From contig SXPB01000116.1 of assembly GCA_005776475.1 (NCBI GenBank), positions 1-50,019 of the forward strand: 50,019 bases of DNA, in the 5' to 3' direction. This DNA comes from Planctomycetia bacterium (GTDB taxonomy: Bacteria > Planctomycetota > UBA1135 > UBA2386). A model generated the notes under the pieces. The model saw only the letters and a program-made list of their open reading frames with translations. It did not search any database and was not told where the DNA came from. The translations under genes were made by a program, and so were the position numbers. This document shows, one piece after another, positions 7,877-17,199 of the stretch. The stretch's first letter is position 1. The number at the start of each line of letters is the position of its first letter.

Positions 7877-9592
7877 CTATTCGACGTGGATGTGCCTGCC
7901 GCCGTTCTCAGTCGCCATGCCACCGAGGAAGTCGGTGTCGTTCTTTTCGCCGAAGGTGATGCAGTGGATTGCGATCCGCCGCAGGCTGTTGGTCTCGCGC
8001 ACCCTGCGCCGAATTTCATCCTTGTCGGTGATCGCACCCGCCGATGGTGCGCCGTCGCTGATCACGTAGAGCGTGTCGAAGCCGGCCCCGTAGTACTTGT
8101 CGTGCAGCCCGCGACCACCAAAGCCCAGCGCCGTGTCGAGCGCGTCGTACAGATTGGTCGGGCCAGCCGGACGCAAGCTGTCAAGGAAGGTGCCCAGCAG
8201 GTCGTCGCGTGACGAATCGTCGAGTTTGACGAGCGCTGGACGACCGCCGTCCTGGCGCCAGGTGCGCACGCCGTCGCTGAACACCACGAAGTTGATGAGC
8301 GCGCCGTCGGGCAGCGACATCACCAGCTTCTTCATCTCGGCGACGACGAGGGCGGCCTTGGTGGTCTTGTTGCCGGCCCCGGCGATGGTGGTGTGGGTCT
8401 TCAGCGTCACTTCCTCCGCCATCGAGCCGCTGAAGTCGAGCACGAACAGCACGCGGTCCGATTCGATCTCGAGGTCGAAGAACTTGCCGTACTTCTCGGA
8501 GCCCGGCGACTGCTTCTTGCCGGTGTCCTTGCCGGCGGGGCGAACGGTGAAGCCGGGGCCGTCCTTCTGCCAGAACGCCTTCCACGGGTCGATGCTGCCC
8601 CGCACGACGCTCTGGCCGGTGAGGCCTTCGAGCAGCTTGTGCAAGCGCACGTCCATCGCCCACGGGTCCTTCTTGCGGCTCAACTCGGCATCGAGGCCAC
8701 GAATCAACGCCGGGATCACCGGCTTGCACAGTTGGATCGCGAGGGCAGTGGCGGCGGCGCTGCGCACCTGCCACACCTGGTCGCGGACCAGCAGGTCCTC
8801 GAGTTGTTTGTTGGCGGTGTCGCGCACCGCCACCGTCGCGCCGTCGGGTTTCTTGCCGGCCGACTCGTCGACATGCGGGCGCAGCGCCTGGCCGATCGCG
8901 GTGGCGGCGGCGATGCGCACGTTGGGTTCGGAGTCGCGCAGCATCTCGACCAGCGTCGGCACCAGTTCGAGCGTTGGATCGTTCGCCATCGCCGTCACCG
9001 CCTGCACGCGCAGTTCGACTGGCATGGTGTGGCAGGCGCGAATGAGCTCGAGCTGGGCCTCGACACTCGGATGGCCGCCGAGGATGCGCAGCACGGCACC
9101 CGCAGCCTTCGGGTCGAAGGTGGCCTTCGCGTTGCGCGCCGAGGGCGTGTTCAGCATCGCCAGCAGCCATGGCAGGATGCCTTCGCCGGTCATGCCGCGC
9201 AGATGCTTCTGCGCCATTTTGTGCACGCGCCACGGCATCAGCTCGCGCATGTGATCGACGACTGCGGTCGAAGTGGCGCCGGTCGTGGGCTTGGGGTCGA
9301 CGCAGGCCGCTTCGAACAACATCTTCGCGGCGCCGAGCGTGTTCCATTGCGCGATCTTTTGCATGCGCTGGTCGAGTTCGGTGAGCGCCGCTTCGTCGGG
9401 AACGCCTTCCTTGCAGAGCCGGATCGAACCGAGTGCGTACTGCTGCAGCCAACCGCGGAAGCCCGCGATGTCGTTGGCCTGCACTTCGTCCTGCGGGTTC
9501 GCGACGGCCGGCTTGCCCGCGGGCTTCTGGGCAGGAAGGGCCGCCGTTGCAGCGAAGGCGACCAGGAGCGAAAGCACGGACGGCAGGCGCAT
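7877..9592 (-). CDS. Exported HEAT-repeat and von Willebrand factor A domain protein
   Basis: A 571-residue protein. Residues 1-21 are a signal peptide (MRLPSVLSLLVAFAATAALP). Residues about 140-325 are HEAT-like helical repeats, for example LVEMLRDSEPNVRIAAATAIG. Residues about 379-571 form a VWA domain with the metal-ion-dependent adhesion motif DFSGS at 386-390. VWA domains bind partners through a bound divalent cation; the partner here is unknown. The start at ATG 9592 is chosen because the signal peptide begins there, and the open frame further upstream runs across the neighbouring gene. It lies 11 bp after the lipoprotein gene at 9604-10524, so the two are probably cotranscribed. Confidence 0.85.
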   Translation of the reverse strand: MRLPSVLSLLVAFAATAALPAQKPAGKPAVANPQDEVQANDIAGFRGWLQQYALGSIRLCKEGVPDEAALTELDQRMQKIAQWNTLGAAKMLFEAACVDPKPTTGATSTAVVDHMRELMPWRVHKMAQKHLRGMTGEGILPWLLAMLNTPSARNAKATFDPKAAGAVLRILGGHPSVEAQLELIRACHTMPVELRVQAVTAMANDPTLELVPTLVEMLRDSEPNVRIAAATAIGQALRPHVDESAGKKPDGATVAVRDTANKQLEDLLVRDQVWQVRSAAATALAIQLCKPVIPALIRGLDAELSRKKDPWAMDVRLHKLLEGLTGQSVVRGSIDPWKAFWQKDGPGFTVRPAGKDTGKKQSPGSEKYGKFFDLEIESDRVLFVLDFSGSMAEEVTLKTHTTIAGAGNKTTKAALVVAEMKKLVMSLPDGALINFVVFSDGVRTWRQDGGRPALVKLDDSSRDDLLGTFLDSLRPAGPTNLYDALDTALGFGGRGLHDKYYGAGFDTLYVISDGAPSAGAITDKDEIRRRVRETNSLRRIAIHCITFGEKNDTDFLGGMATENGGRHIHVE

Positions 9593-9603
9593 GGTGCCCA
9601 CGT

Positions 9604-10524
9604 CTACGGGCGCCGCGCGTCCGTGGGAAGGGGCGCGGTGTCGTAGGCTGCCTCCGGGGCGCGCGCCGCGAGCACGCGCGCGGTGAAGCGCACCGACGGG
9701 TCGGACGGCCGGGTCGCTTCGACCTGCACGATGCCGCCGCCCATGCGCAGCGGCAGCCACGGGTCGGTGGCGGTGATCTTCGCGTCGAGCGCGCGCGTGT
9801 CGTTGATCGTGAGGACCAGCGGGAAGGTCACCGCCGATCGCGTCCATTCCGGCACGTGCGCGGTGGCGGGCGTCGCTTGTTCCAGTTCGGCATGCAGCCC
9901 GATCGTCACGCCCAACGAGGCGATCACCGACAACACGCCGGGTCGATCGACGACCTGCCACAGGATGTTCGCGAGCACCGGGTCGTTCTGCAGGATGCCG
10001 AGGAACGAGATCAGCGCCGCGTGCGCGCCGGCGACCTGGTTGCGGCCGGCATCCGTGAGCGGCTTCTCCTGCAGTCGCCCGGCGGCGTCGAGGAAGCTGT
10101 AGCGCAGGAAATCGTACGGGACCTTCACGGTGCTGTCGGCCTGCGGCGCGCCGGCGGCGTCGAACACTTCGACGCGGAACGGCAGGTACGGCGACATCAG
10201 CGTCACTTCGTTACCGGCATCCATGTGCATCGTCAGCTTCGACACGCCGTCGCGCGGCACGTCGGGCTTGTCGGCGAGCAGGGTCATCCGCACGAGCCAC
10301 CGCTTCACGTCGCTGCCGCGTTCGAGTCGCAGCGCGTAGAGGATCGTCTCGCCGGGGAACCACGCGCTGCGTTGCCGTTCGGGGGCGAAGCCCGTCAACA
10401 GCGAGGCAGCGCCGGGAAACTCGGCGGCGGTGATCGCCGCGGCCTCCGGCAGTGGCGTTGGCGGGGCGCTGGCGCAGGCCGCGAGCAGCAGGACGGGAAG
10501 CGCGCGCAGTCGCAGAGGGACCAT
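9604..10524 (-). CDS. Putative lipoprotein of unknown function
   Basis: A 306-residue protein starting at ATG 10524. The N-terminus is basic then hydrophobic and ends in a lipobox-like LLAAC (cysteine at about residue 17), indicating lipid-anchored export. The rest has no motif I recognise. It looks like a mix of beta strands with a central helical stretch (AGAHAALISFLGILQNDPVLANILW). It probably forms an operon with the downstream VWA protein, 11 bp away. The 80 bp between it and the serpin gene contain no obvious terminator. Confidence 0.75.
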   Translation of the reverse strand: MVPLRLRALPVLLLAACASAPPTPLPEAAAITAAEFPGAASLLTGFAPERQRSAWFPGETILYALRLERGSDVKRWLVRMTLLADKPDVPRDGVSKLTMHMDAGNEVTLMSPYLPFRVEVFDAAGAPQADSTVKVPYDFLRYSFLDAAGRLQEKPLTDAGRNQVAGAHAALISFLGILQNDPVLANILWQVVDRPGVLSVIASLGVTIGLHAELEQATPATAHVPEWTRSAVTFPLVLTINDTRALDAKITATDPWLPLRMGGGIVQVEATRPSDPSVRFTARVLAARAPEAAYDTAPLPTDARRP

Positions 10525-10604
10525 CGCCGGAGAGCAGAGGCTGGCCCGACCGTCCGTGCAACGGCGCGCTGCGTGGGCAGGCGCGATCGGGCAACGATCC
10601 AGAC

Positions 10605-11867
10605 TCAGCCGCGCGACGGCGCGGACTTCGGCGGCTTGGCCTTCATCGGCGGCACGGTGGCGGCCGTAGCGCGCGGGTCGTCGACGCGCCCGAGGAACAG
10701 CACGAGTCCGGTGCGACGGTCGCGCAGCGTGAACGCGAAGGGCCGATCGGCCGTGAAGGTGTGCACGGGCTTTGCTGCCTCCCCGCCGCGCTTCAACACC
10801 ACCGCGGTGGCGCCCGCCGCTTCGGCGCCCTTCTCGTCGACCTGGATCCAGGTCTGGTGCACGACGTCACCGACCACCAGCGGTTCGTTGGTGGCGATGC
10901 CGGAGAAGTCGGCGCCGCCGAACGCACTGCGGATGCCGAGCGCCAGCAGTGCTTCGCGCAACCGGCAGGAGCCCATGGTGCGGAAGCGCGGCAGCTTCAC
11001 GTGAACGCGGGCCTCGGCCAGCGTGGCGAGATGCGTTCCCTGCAACAGCACCGCTTCGGCCTCGGTGAGCGTGTGGCCGGCGCGCGGCAGGATCACTTCG
11101 CAGACCAGCGCATGGTCGTCGAACGGCAGCACCACGCATTGCCATGCGTCGTTCTCGGCGAACGCGAACTCGTTGGCGATCTGCATCGTCGGCACGTCGG
11201 CGCTGCTGCCATCGGCGAAGTGGAATGGTGCGGGCTTGGTGCCGCGTTCGGCGAACGCATGCAGCCAGGCCGCCTTCAGCCAGATTGCATTGGTCAGCAC
11301 CACGCGCGTGTCGCGGCCGATCAGGTCGACGGGGACCAGTTCGGGGATGCGGCCGTTGGTGTGCGTCTTCACGTGCGCATTGATCGCGGCGCGCGCGGCC
11401 TGCGGATCGCCGGCGAAGTCGACGGAGTGGTGGCTCGCGGCGAACGATGTGCGCAGCAGTTCGGCGTAGGCGGGCACCACTTCGAAACTGCGCGCGGTCC
11501 ACAGGTCGTTCGTGACCTTCAGCACGGTGCTCTCGGCATCGGGCCGCGGCGTCCGGATGCCGAGGTCGTCGAGCATGCGGGCGGCGGCTACGTGCAGCCG
11601 GTCGCCGGTGAACTCCACCGGCAGGTGCAGCGCCTTCTGCAGTTCGGCCGCGGTTTCGCCGCGAGCGCCGGGCAGCAGCATGCACAGCGCGATCGCGATG
11701 CTCCCCGGCGACGCGGTCGGCGCCCCGTTCGGCGCCATGGCGGCATGCAGGTCGGCGGCGAAGCGATTGCAGGCGGTCGCCAGCGTCTTGGCGTCGGTGG
11801 CGGCGTCCTGGGCGGTGGTGGTGGCGGCGAGCAAGGCGAGGAACGTGGTCGTGGTGGCGGTGCGCAT
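10605..11867 (-). CDS. Secreted serpin-family protease inhibitor
   Basis: A 420-residue serpin with a signal peptide at residues 1-20 (cleavage near TTTAQ). Serpin hallmarks are SIAIALCMLLPGARGET (56-72), the NAIWLKAAW strand (193-201), and near the C-terminus DRPFAFTLRDRRTGLVLFLGRV. The reactive-loop hinge is EKGAEAAGATA (345-355), with small residues at the positions that must insert into the central sheet, so it looks inhibitory rather than non-inhibitory. The scissile bond should fall at or next to KRGG (359-362), which would suit a trypsin-like target, although that is inference. A Pro/Lys-rich tail of about 25 residues follows the fold. ATG 11867 is preferred to the TTG 15 bp upstream. 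Confidence 0.93.
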   Translation of the reverse strand: MRTATTTTFLALLAATTTAQDAATDAKTLATACNRFAADLHAAMAPNGAPTASPGSIAIALCMLLPGARGETAAELQKALHLPVEFTGDRLHVAAARMLDDLGIRTPRPDAESTVLKVTNDLWTARSFEVVPAYAELLRTSFAASHHSVDFAGDPQAARAAINAHVKTHTNGRIPELVPVDLIGRDTRVVLTNAIWLKAAWLHAFAERGTKPAPFHFADGSSADVPTMQIANEFAFAENDAWQCVVLPFDDHALVCEVILPRAGHTLTEAEAVLLQGTHLATLAEARVHVKLPRFRTMGSCRLREALLALGIRSAFGGADFSGIATNEPLVVGDVVHQTWIQVDEKGAEAAGATAVVLKRGGEAAKPVHTFTADRPFAFTLRDRRTGLVLFLGRVDDPRATAATVPPMKAKPPKSAPSRG

Positions 11868-11933
11868 GTCGGATTCAGGCAAAAGCGGCGCGCCGACGCT
11901 GCCGCGCAGTGCCGGTTCCCGGCCGGGCAGGAA

Positions 11934-12554
11934 TCACAGGTCGACGACGATCGGCAATTGCACCGGGTGGTAACGCTCGGTGCAGATCGACGCGTTCACG
12001 TAGCGGGTGCCGTCGATTTCGACGGTGCCATAGGCTTCGTGGATGTGGCCGAACACGTGCAGGCGCGGGCGGATGCGTTGCAGTTCGCGGCGCAGGTCGG
12101 CGCAGCCCACGTCCTCGCCGCGGCTGGTGCGGTCGAGGATGCCGGCGGGCGGCCCGTGCGTGATCAGGACGTCGATGCCGGCCGGGATCAGTTCCCACTT
12201 CGCAGCGATCTGCGGGCCGCGTTCGAGGTTGAACGCCCAGTCGTGGAACCACGGCTGCCACGGCGAGCCCCAGATGCGCAGGCCGTCGACGGTGATCTCG
12301 TCGTCCTGCAGGTAGACCACGTCGCGCAGCAGGGATCGCGCCTGGGTGGGCGTACGTTCGAACATCCAGTCGTGGTTGCCGGCGACGACGATCTTGTGCC
12401 GATGCGGGCGCGCGGCGAACCACCGCGCGAACGCTTCGACCTGGAACGGCTTGCCGCCCATCGTCGCGTCACCGGCGTGCAGCAGCACGTCGCCGTCGGG
12501 GACGACGAGCCGGTCGTGGAAGTCGTGGGTGTCGGAGAGACAGACGATGCGCAT
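11934..12554 (-). CDS. Calcineurin-like metallophosphoesterase
   Basis: A 206-residue cytoplasmic phosphoesterase. All five metal-binding blocks are visible: SDTH (Asp8, His10), HAGD (Asp29), GNHD (Asn60, His61), THGPP (His133) and GHIH (His170, His172). The sequence resembles the short MPPED-type group, whose members hydrolyse phosphodiesters or cyclic nucleotides, but the substrate is not predictable here. The start is ATG 12554. A 9-bp hairpin (12555-12585) abuts the start on its upstream side. The serpin gene begins 66 bp downstream. Confidence 0.92.
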   Translation of the reverse strand: MRIVCLSDTHDFHDRLVVPDGDVLLHAGDATMGGKPFQVEAFARWFAARPHRHKIVVAGNHDWMFERTPTQARSLLRDVVYLQDDEITVDGLRIWGSPWQPWFHDWAFNLERGPQIAAKWELIPAGIDVLITHGPPAGILDRTSRGEDVGCADLRRELQRIRPRLHVFGHIHEAYGTVEIDGTRYVNASICTERYHPVQLPIVVDL

Positions 12555-12585
12555 CGCGCGGCGATCCTAGCCGGAACGCCGCGCG
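12555..12585. terminator. 9-bp hairpin between the giant lipoprotein gene and the phosphoesterase
   Basis: CGCGCGGCG (12555-12563) is exactly complementary to CGCCGCGCG (12577-12585), with a 13-base loop. It lies 10 bp past the stop of the 12596-16528 gene on the transcribed strand and directly before the phosphoesterase ATG. There is no U-tract. It could end the long upstream transcript or fold in the phosphoesterase leader. Confidence 0.45.
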
Positions 12586-12595
12586 GGCTTCGCGC

Positions 12596-15500
12596 TCACT
12601 GCGGCGTGAAGCGATACGACAGCGCGAAGGTCTCGATCGACGGCGTCACCGGCGGCTCGACGTCGACGTTGTTGCTGGTCACGAAGCGCCAGTTCACGTA
12701 GCGCACGTCGCGCGGCGTGAACGGATCGTTCGGCGCCGAGAACTGGTTGGTGAACGCCGGGTCCATCAGGTCGTTCGGGTCCTCGACGTAGCGCGTGACG
12801 GTGCGGTTGTAGAGGTAGGTCCACGCGTTGCGGCCGTTGCGCGTATCCCACTTGCGGATGTGGGCGTCGCCCGCCTTGTACGGATCGAGCGCGAAGTTCG
12901 CCGCGGTCGGCTTGAGGGCGTTGCGCATCTGCTGCGTGAACAGCGGCGAGTTGCCGGCCGGGTCCGGGAACAGCAGGCTCGCGGTTCCGGTCCAGGCGGC
13001 CCAGTACCACGGCGACGGATCCACCGCCGACGCGGCGCGGAACTGCGGCACGAAGGCCGTGCCGACAGGCAGGCGCGACAGCGGAGGATCGAACTCGTGC
13101 GAGAACCGCGGCAGCATGCCGTTGGGCAGCGTCGAATTGCCGTTCTGCAGATAGAACGGGCCAAGGCGCGGATCGGCGAAGCCTTCGGGCACGCGGTGGG
13201 GATTGAGCACATCCACGAAGCCGGCGGTGATCACGCTCTGCCGCTTCACGACGTCCATCATCACCCAATAGAAGGTGTTGTCGCCGGCGGGCGTCGACAC
13301 CCAGGCCGCGGTCGGGGTCGCACCCGGCCCCCAACCGCCGGACGCGAGGCTCCACGCCGGGTTCGAGGTATCCATGCAGAGACCGCCTTGCGGGGCAGCT
13401 CCCGGGCGACCCGCACTCAGCACGCGGAAGTTCGGCTGCGCGCCCGACTGCACGGTGATCGCGACCTGCCAACCGTTGGTGCCGAGCGCGAGGAACGGAT
13501 CCTCGACCGGCAGTTCCGAGGAGTCGCACATCGTCCAGAAGTCGGCCAGCAACGGTGCTGCCACGACGCCGAGCAGGCCGCCGGTGAAGGGATCGAGGGA
13601 GTTGGGCTGGTTGAGATGCCAGCTCCGGTGGTCGTTCCAATACGAATTGACGAACGAGACCGAGTTGGCCGGCCCATTCGGGACGTCGAGCCAGTGGCGG
13701 CCGAGGCCATTGTTGAACGGGGACAGGATGTACGGCGCGTATGCGAGCGGCGAGTTGGCGGGCCCCACGTCGGCACCGGCCCCCGAGTTGCCGCCTTGCT
13801 CCATCACCGTTTCGTCGCGGAACACGAAGTACGGCTTCTGGAACGTCGGCAACGGCAGGTAGCGATTGACGCCGTTGGGTTCGCGAATCGTCCAGGTCGG
13901 CTCGATCGTCACCGGCTGGTCGATGTAGGCAGCGCGGCGCGGTGCCCACGATTCCGTTTCGTTGCCGGAGCCGAGCGGCTTCTGGTTGTTGAGCCGATTG
14001 CGTTCGAATTCCGGCCGCAGTCCAGAGTTCGCCATCGACGCCAGGGCGCCGACGTTGCCGACGCACGGGGCTGGCCGGAACTCGGAGTGGCTCAGGAACA
14101 GGCTGGTGGTGTCGAACTCGTCGAACTGGATCTGGGTGCCCGTGTACGGCGCCCAATACATCTGTTCAATGTCGAGGTTGAAGTCGAACGGATCGGTGCG
14201 CGACAGGCTGAGGTCGACCTCGCGCCACAGCATCTGCAGTCGGCAGCCAAACGGGTTGAGGGGGTTCTGGATGCCCTGGTTGAGGACGTTGGTGGCGCTG
14301 TTGCTGGCAACCTGCAGTTGCCCGTTCACGGTCGGTGGGCACCACCCGAACGGTTCCTGCGGTCCGTTCGCCGGCTGTTGCACCACCGGCGCCTGGTTGA
14401 GGTTGTCGGCCACCACGCGGGTGCGTGACGTCGGCCGCGCCACCAGTTGCCCGTCGAGATACACGAAGCCGCCGAACAGGTCTTCGAGCGGATAGGCCGC
14501 GGCGCGTTGGTCGCCGCCGGGCGCCCGCACTTCACTGGGAATGAAGTAGCTCGGGTTGCTGTCTTCGTCGCGCGACGCGAACGTGCGCACGACCGACACC
14601 GCGAGGTTGTCGGGGAACAGCGGGATGTTGCCGTTGCTGCGGGTGTCGAGCGTGAAGTCGATCACCACGGCGCTGGCGCGGCCGGCGGTCGTTCCCTGCA
14701 GGTCGAGCCGGTTGCCGGCGAGATCGCGGATGCCGCCGATCTGGCTGTCGGCGATCAGGTGCAGGAAGTAGCGATAGTCGGCGCCGGCGGGCGGATTGCG
14801 CATCGTGTCGTCGAGGTAGAAGCCCGACGACGGCTGCAAGCGCAGCGAGGTCTGCGAACCGTCCTCGTCGAACACGCGCGCGGTGATCAGGAACGGCGTG
14901 CGGAACTTGGCGCGATCGAAAGTCGCCGGCTCGATGCCGAGCGTGCCTTCGGCGTTGGGCAGGGTCTGCATGAACTCTTCGATCTCCGCTTCCGTCGCGA
15001 GGTCGCGCATCGCGAAGTAGAAGGTGTCGGCCCAGCGCACCGACGCCATGTCCACCGGTTTGGTGAAGCGCACGACGGCGCCCGCCATCGGCGACACGAA
15101 TTGGTTGGGGGCCGGAGTCACGCCGTCGACCGTCAGTGGTTCGGGCGTGAACCGCAGGAAGTTGCGCGGATCGTCGCGGCCGTTCTCGTCACCGGCGGTG
15201 AACTCGGCGAGGCAGACGGCGATCGGCGCGTGCAGCTTCAACCACGCTTCGCGCGCGACGATCGCGGCGGGGTAGTCGGGCCGATTGCTCGGGTCGATCG
15301 CCTCGAGGCCGAGCAGGTTGCGCACGCGCACACGCACGTGCTGGGCGTCGGGGACCTCGAAGTCGTCGGTCGGGTCGAGCACGACCTCGGACGAACCGAC
15401 CACGTTGCCCGACGCATCGGCCAGGAAGCGGAACACGTCGCCGCGGTCGATCTCGTGGACGAGGCCGCCCTTCCAGAGGGTGATCTCCTGCACGGCGGGC

Positions 15501-16528
15501 GTCACCTGGTCGACGCGTTCGAGGTACATCGGCAGCTCGCCGATCAACCGCAGCGGCAGCGGGTCGCGCACGAAGCCGCCGGCGAGGTCGAACGACGAGT
15601 CGGCAGCGTTGCCGGAGCGGAAGTCGCGCACGATCGACGGCCTGCCGGAGTTGTTCTTGCCGACCAGGGTGCTGCTCTCCTCGCGCAACCGCGGCAACGC
15701 CAGCGGACCGTCGAGGGCCAGCGCCAGGCGGATGTTGGCGGCGAGCTGGTCCTGGCTCTGTGGCATGCCCTCGGCGTTGTTGACGGTCTGGTACTGCTGC
15801 CCCTCGCTGCCGAGCAGCACGGGATCGATCAGCAGGGCCCGCTCCTTGACGATCACCCGCATCGGCAGCGGCACGAAAGCGTTCTCGCTGTCGGGCTGGC
15901 CGACGATGCGCAGCAGCTGCACCGCTTCGGTGTTGCGCAGACCGGTGACCTTGCCGCTGGCGTCGGTCTCGACGAAGAAGTCGTCGAGCACGTCGAGCCG
16001 GTCCGACAGCACGAGCCTGATCGCGGCATTGCGTGGCACGACGGAGAACGGCAGGCCGAGGCCGTTCTGGCCATGGCGCATCGGGGTGACTTCGCGCAGG
16101 TTGCGGGCCAGCCCCGCGAAGGCGTTCGCGAACTGCGTGCTGCCCAGGTCGCGCGGGATCAGCAGGCGTGGTTGCAGCGTGTCGGGATCGGTGCCGAAGA
16201 AGTCGTAGGTGACTTCGTTGTCGCCCAGGCTCGACCCCGGCGGGCGCTCGTCGCGGATGTCGCTGCCGACGATGACGTCCTTCTGGTGCAGGGTGATGTT
16301 CGTGGTGCCGGCTTCGGTGGTGAGGCCGTAGACGTCGACGAGGCGGCCGTACTCGACGCGCTCGATGCGGACCTTGCCGCCCGCTTCGGGAACGAAGTCG
16401 CCGGTGCGAGGCTTGTCGCTGCAGGCCTGGGCGAGCAGGAGTGCTGTGGCGGCGGCCACGGCGATGCGTGTGCGCGAAGTATCGGGCGGTGCGAAGTGGG
16501 GGAGGGCGCGGTTGCGGACGTTCTTCAT
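12596..16528 (-). CDS. Very large (1310-residue) lipoprotein with an Ig-like domain
   Basis: Starting at ATG 16528, residues 1-36 form a lipoprotein signal: a basic stretch, then a hydrophobic run ending LLAQAC with Cys36 as the lipidated residue, followed by SDKP. The mature protein is about 1275 residues with no catalytic motif I recognise. Around residues 468-510 a segment (TPAPNQFVSPMAGAVVRFTK, then PVDMASV) matches the SbsA/Big_5 Ig-like pattern. The C-terminal half is rich in Asn, Pro, Trp and Tyr, as in extracellular beta-rich proteins. The open frame extends to 16801, but those residues lack a signal and read as non-coding. It is the first gene of the minus-strand row that ends at 7027. 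Confidence 0.8.
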   Translation of the reverse strand: MKNVRNRALPHFAPPDTSRTRIAVAAATALLLAQACSDKPRTGDFVPEAGGKVRIERVEYGRLVDVYGLTTEAGTTNITLHQKDVIVGSDIRDERPPGSSLGDNEVTYDFFGTDPDTLQPRLLIPRDLGSTQFANAFAGLARNLREVTPMRHGQNGLGLPFSVVPRNAAIRLVLSDRLDVLDDFFVETDASGKVTGLRNTEAVQLLRIVGQPDSENAFVPLPMRVIVKERALLIDPVLLGSEGQQYQTVNNAEGMPQSQDQLAANIRLALALDGPLALPRLREESSTLVGKNNSGRPSIVRDFRSGNAADSSFDLAGGFVRDPLPLRLIGELPMYLERVDQVTPAVQEITLWKGGLVHEIDRGDVFRFLADASGNVVGSSEVVLDPTDDFEVPDAQHVRVRVRNLLGLEAIDPSNRPDYPAAIVAREAWLKLHAPIAVCLAEFTAGDENGRDDPRNFLRFTPEPLTVDGVTPAPNQFVSPMAGAVVRFTKPVDMASVRWADTFYFAMRDLATEAEIEEFMQTLPNAEGTLGIEPATFDRAKFRTPFLITARVFDEDGSQTSLRLQPSSGFYLDDTMRNPPAGADYRYFLHLIADSQIGGIRDLAGNRLDLQGTTAGRASAVVIDFTLDTRSNGNIPLFPDNLAVSVVRTFASRDEDSNPSYFIPSEVRAPGGDQRAAAYPLEDLFGGFVYLDGQLVARPTSRTRVVADNLNQAPVVQQPANGPQEPFGWCPPTVNGQLQVASNSATNVLNQGIQNPLNPFGCRLQMLWREVDLSLSRTDPFDFNLDIEQMYWAPYTGTQIQFDEFDTTSLFLSHSEFRPAPCVGNVGALASMANSGLRPEFERNRLNNQKPLGSGNETESWAPRRAAYIDQPVTIEPTWTIREPNGVNRYLPLPTFQKPYFVFRDETVMEQGGNSGAGADVGPANSPLAYAPYILSPFNNGLGRHWLDVPNGPANSVSFVNSYWNDHRSWHLNQPNSLDPFTGGLLGVVAAPLLADFWTMCDSSELPVEDPFLALGTNGWQVAITVQSGAQPNFRVLSAGRPGAAPQGGLCMDTSNPAWSLASGGWGPGATPTAAWVSTPAGDNTFYWVMMDVVKRQSVITAGFVDVLNPHRVPEGFADPRLGPFYLQNGNSTLPNGMLPRFSHEFDPPLSRLPVGTAFVPQFRAASAVDPSPWYWAAWTGTASLLFPDPAGNSPLFTQQMRNALKPTAANFALDPYKAGDAHIRKWDTRNGRNAWTYLYNRTVTRYVEDPNDLMDPAFTNQFSAPNDPFTPRDVRYVNWRFVTSNNVDVEPPVTPSIETFALSYRFTPQ

Positions 16529-17199
16529 CGCGAGTGGCTCGTCGACCGCGTGTGCGATCGGGCGAGTACCTCTTGGGGGAGGGGCCGCTGCCAGGGGCGG
16601 GCAGTGCTGCGCTGCTGACAAACTGCATGCCACTGTCGCGTGAATGTCGCGAATGGCCCCGAAATGGTTGTTTCGTGGCCGGGTGCGCCTCCCGAGCGAA
16701 AGCACCCGCGGGCTCGTGCGGTCCCTCCGATGGTTGCCGCGTGCGAGCTCGCAAAGCGACTTCGCACGCTGCGACCGCAGGGATGCGATGGAGATTTTCA
16801 CCGGCGCGGTGACTTCGGCGAGGTCGCGTTCTAGTTCGTGGTGGCCGGTGTCGAAAGCGCTGGCGAGATGCGTGGTCTAGCATGGTTGCCCACGTGGCTC
16901 GCGGTGCAGACAGCAGCGGCTTCGTGTAACGGCTGACGAGCGATCGTCGGCCGTTGCGTTGTACGCCGGTCACTCGATGCAAGCTGCCGGCGAGCAGCGA
17001 GTCGCCGTTCCGGTGCCGTAACGAGAGGCTCGTCGATCGCTTGAAAGAGCACGGGCTCGCTAGCGAGGGCAGTGCCGACGTGGATCGTGCGTCGGCCCCA
17101 CTTGCAGCGACCTTGATCGTCGACAAGGACCACGTCCCGGTCTGCACCCCAGCATCTTGCTTGCGTCCCGAACTCCACGAGCGTATATCTGCGCAATCA
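16529..17199. other. 671-bp non-coding gap between the giant lipoprotein and the RAYT gene
   Basis: No convincing gene on either strand; overlapping open frames here have no recognisable motif. It must contain the promoter of the minus-strand lipoprotein gene and that of the plus-strand transposase. Structured elements seen are a hairpin at 16928-16955, a perfect 12-bp palindrome CTCGCTAGCGAG at 17056-17067, and a nested pair with outer arms GACGTGG (17077-17083) and CCACGTC (17130-17136) enclosing CCTTG/CAAGG. Base composition looks slightly more A+T-rich than the surrounding genes. Confidence 0.6.
16928..16955. repeat. 12-bp hairpin with GCGA tetraloop upstream of the RAYT transposase
   Basis: AACGGCTGACGA (16928-16939), loop GCGA, then TCGTCGGCCGTT (16944-16955). 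The arms pair at all 12 positions if one T-G wobble is allowed, and three to four further wobble or Watson-Crick pairs extend the base. GCGA is a GNRA-type loop. HUH transposases of the RAYT and IS200/IS605 groups recognise such subterminal hairpins, so this is a candidate recognition site, about 245 bp upstream of the gene. Confidence 0.5.

Noticed and set aside
14447-16618. A 723-codon plus-strand open frame opposite the giant lipoprotein
   Set aside because: Antisense shadow; composition is an Arg/Val/Gly mix with no motif, while the minus strand has a lipoprotein signal.
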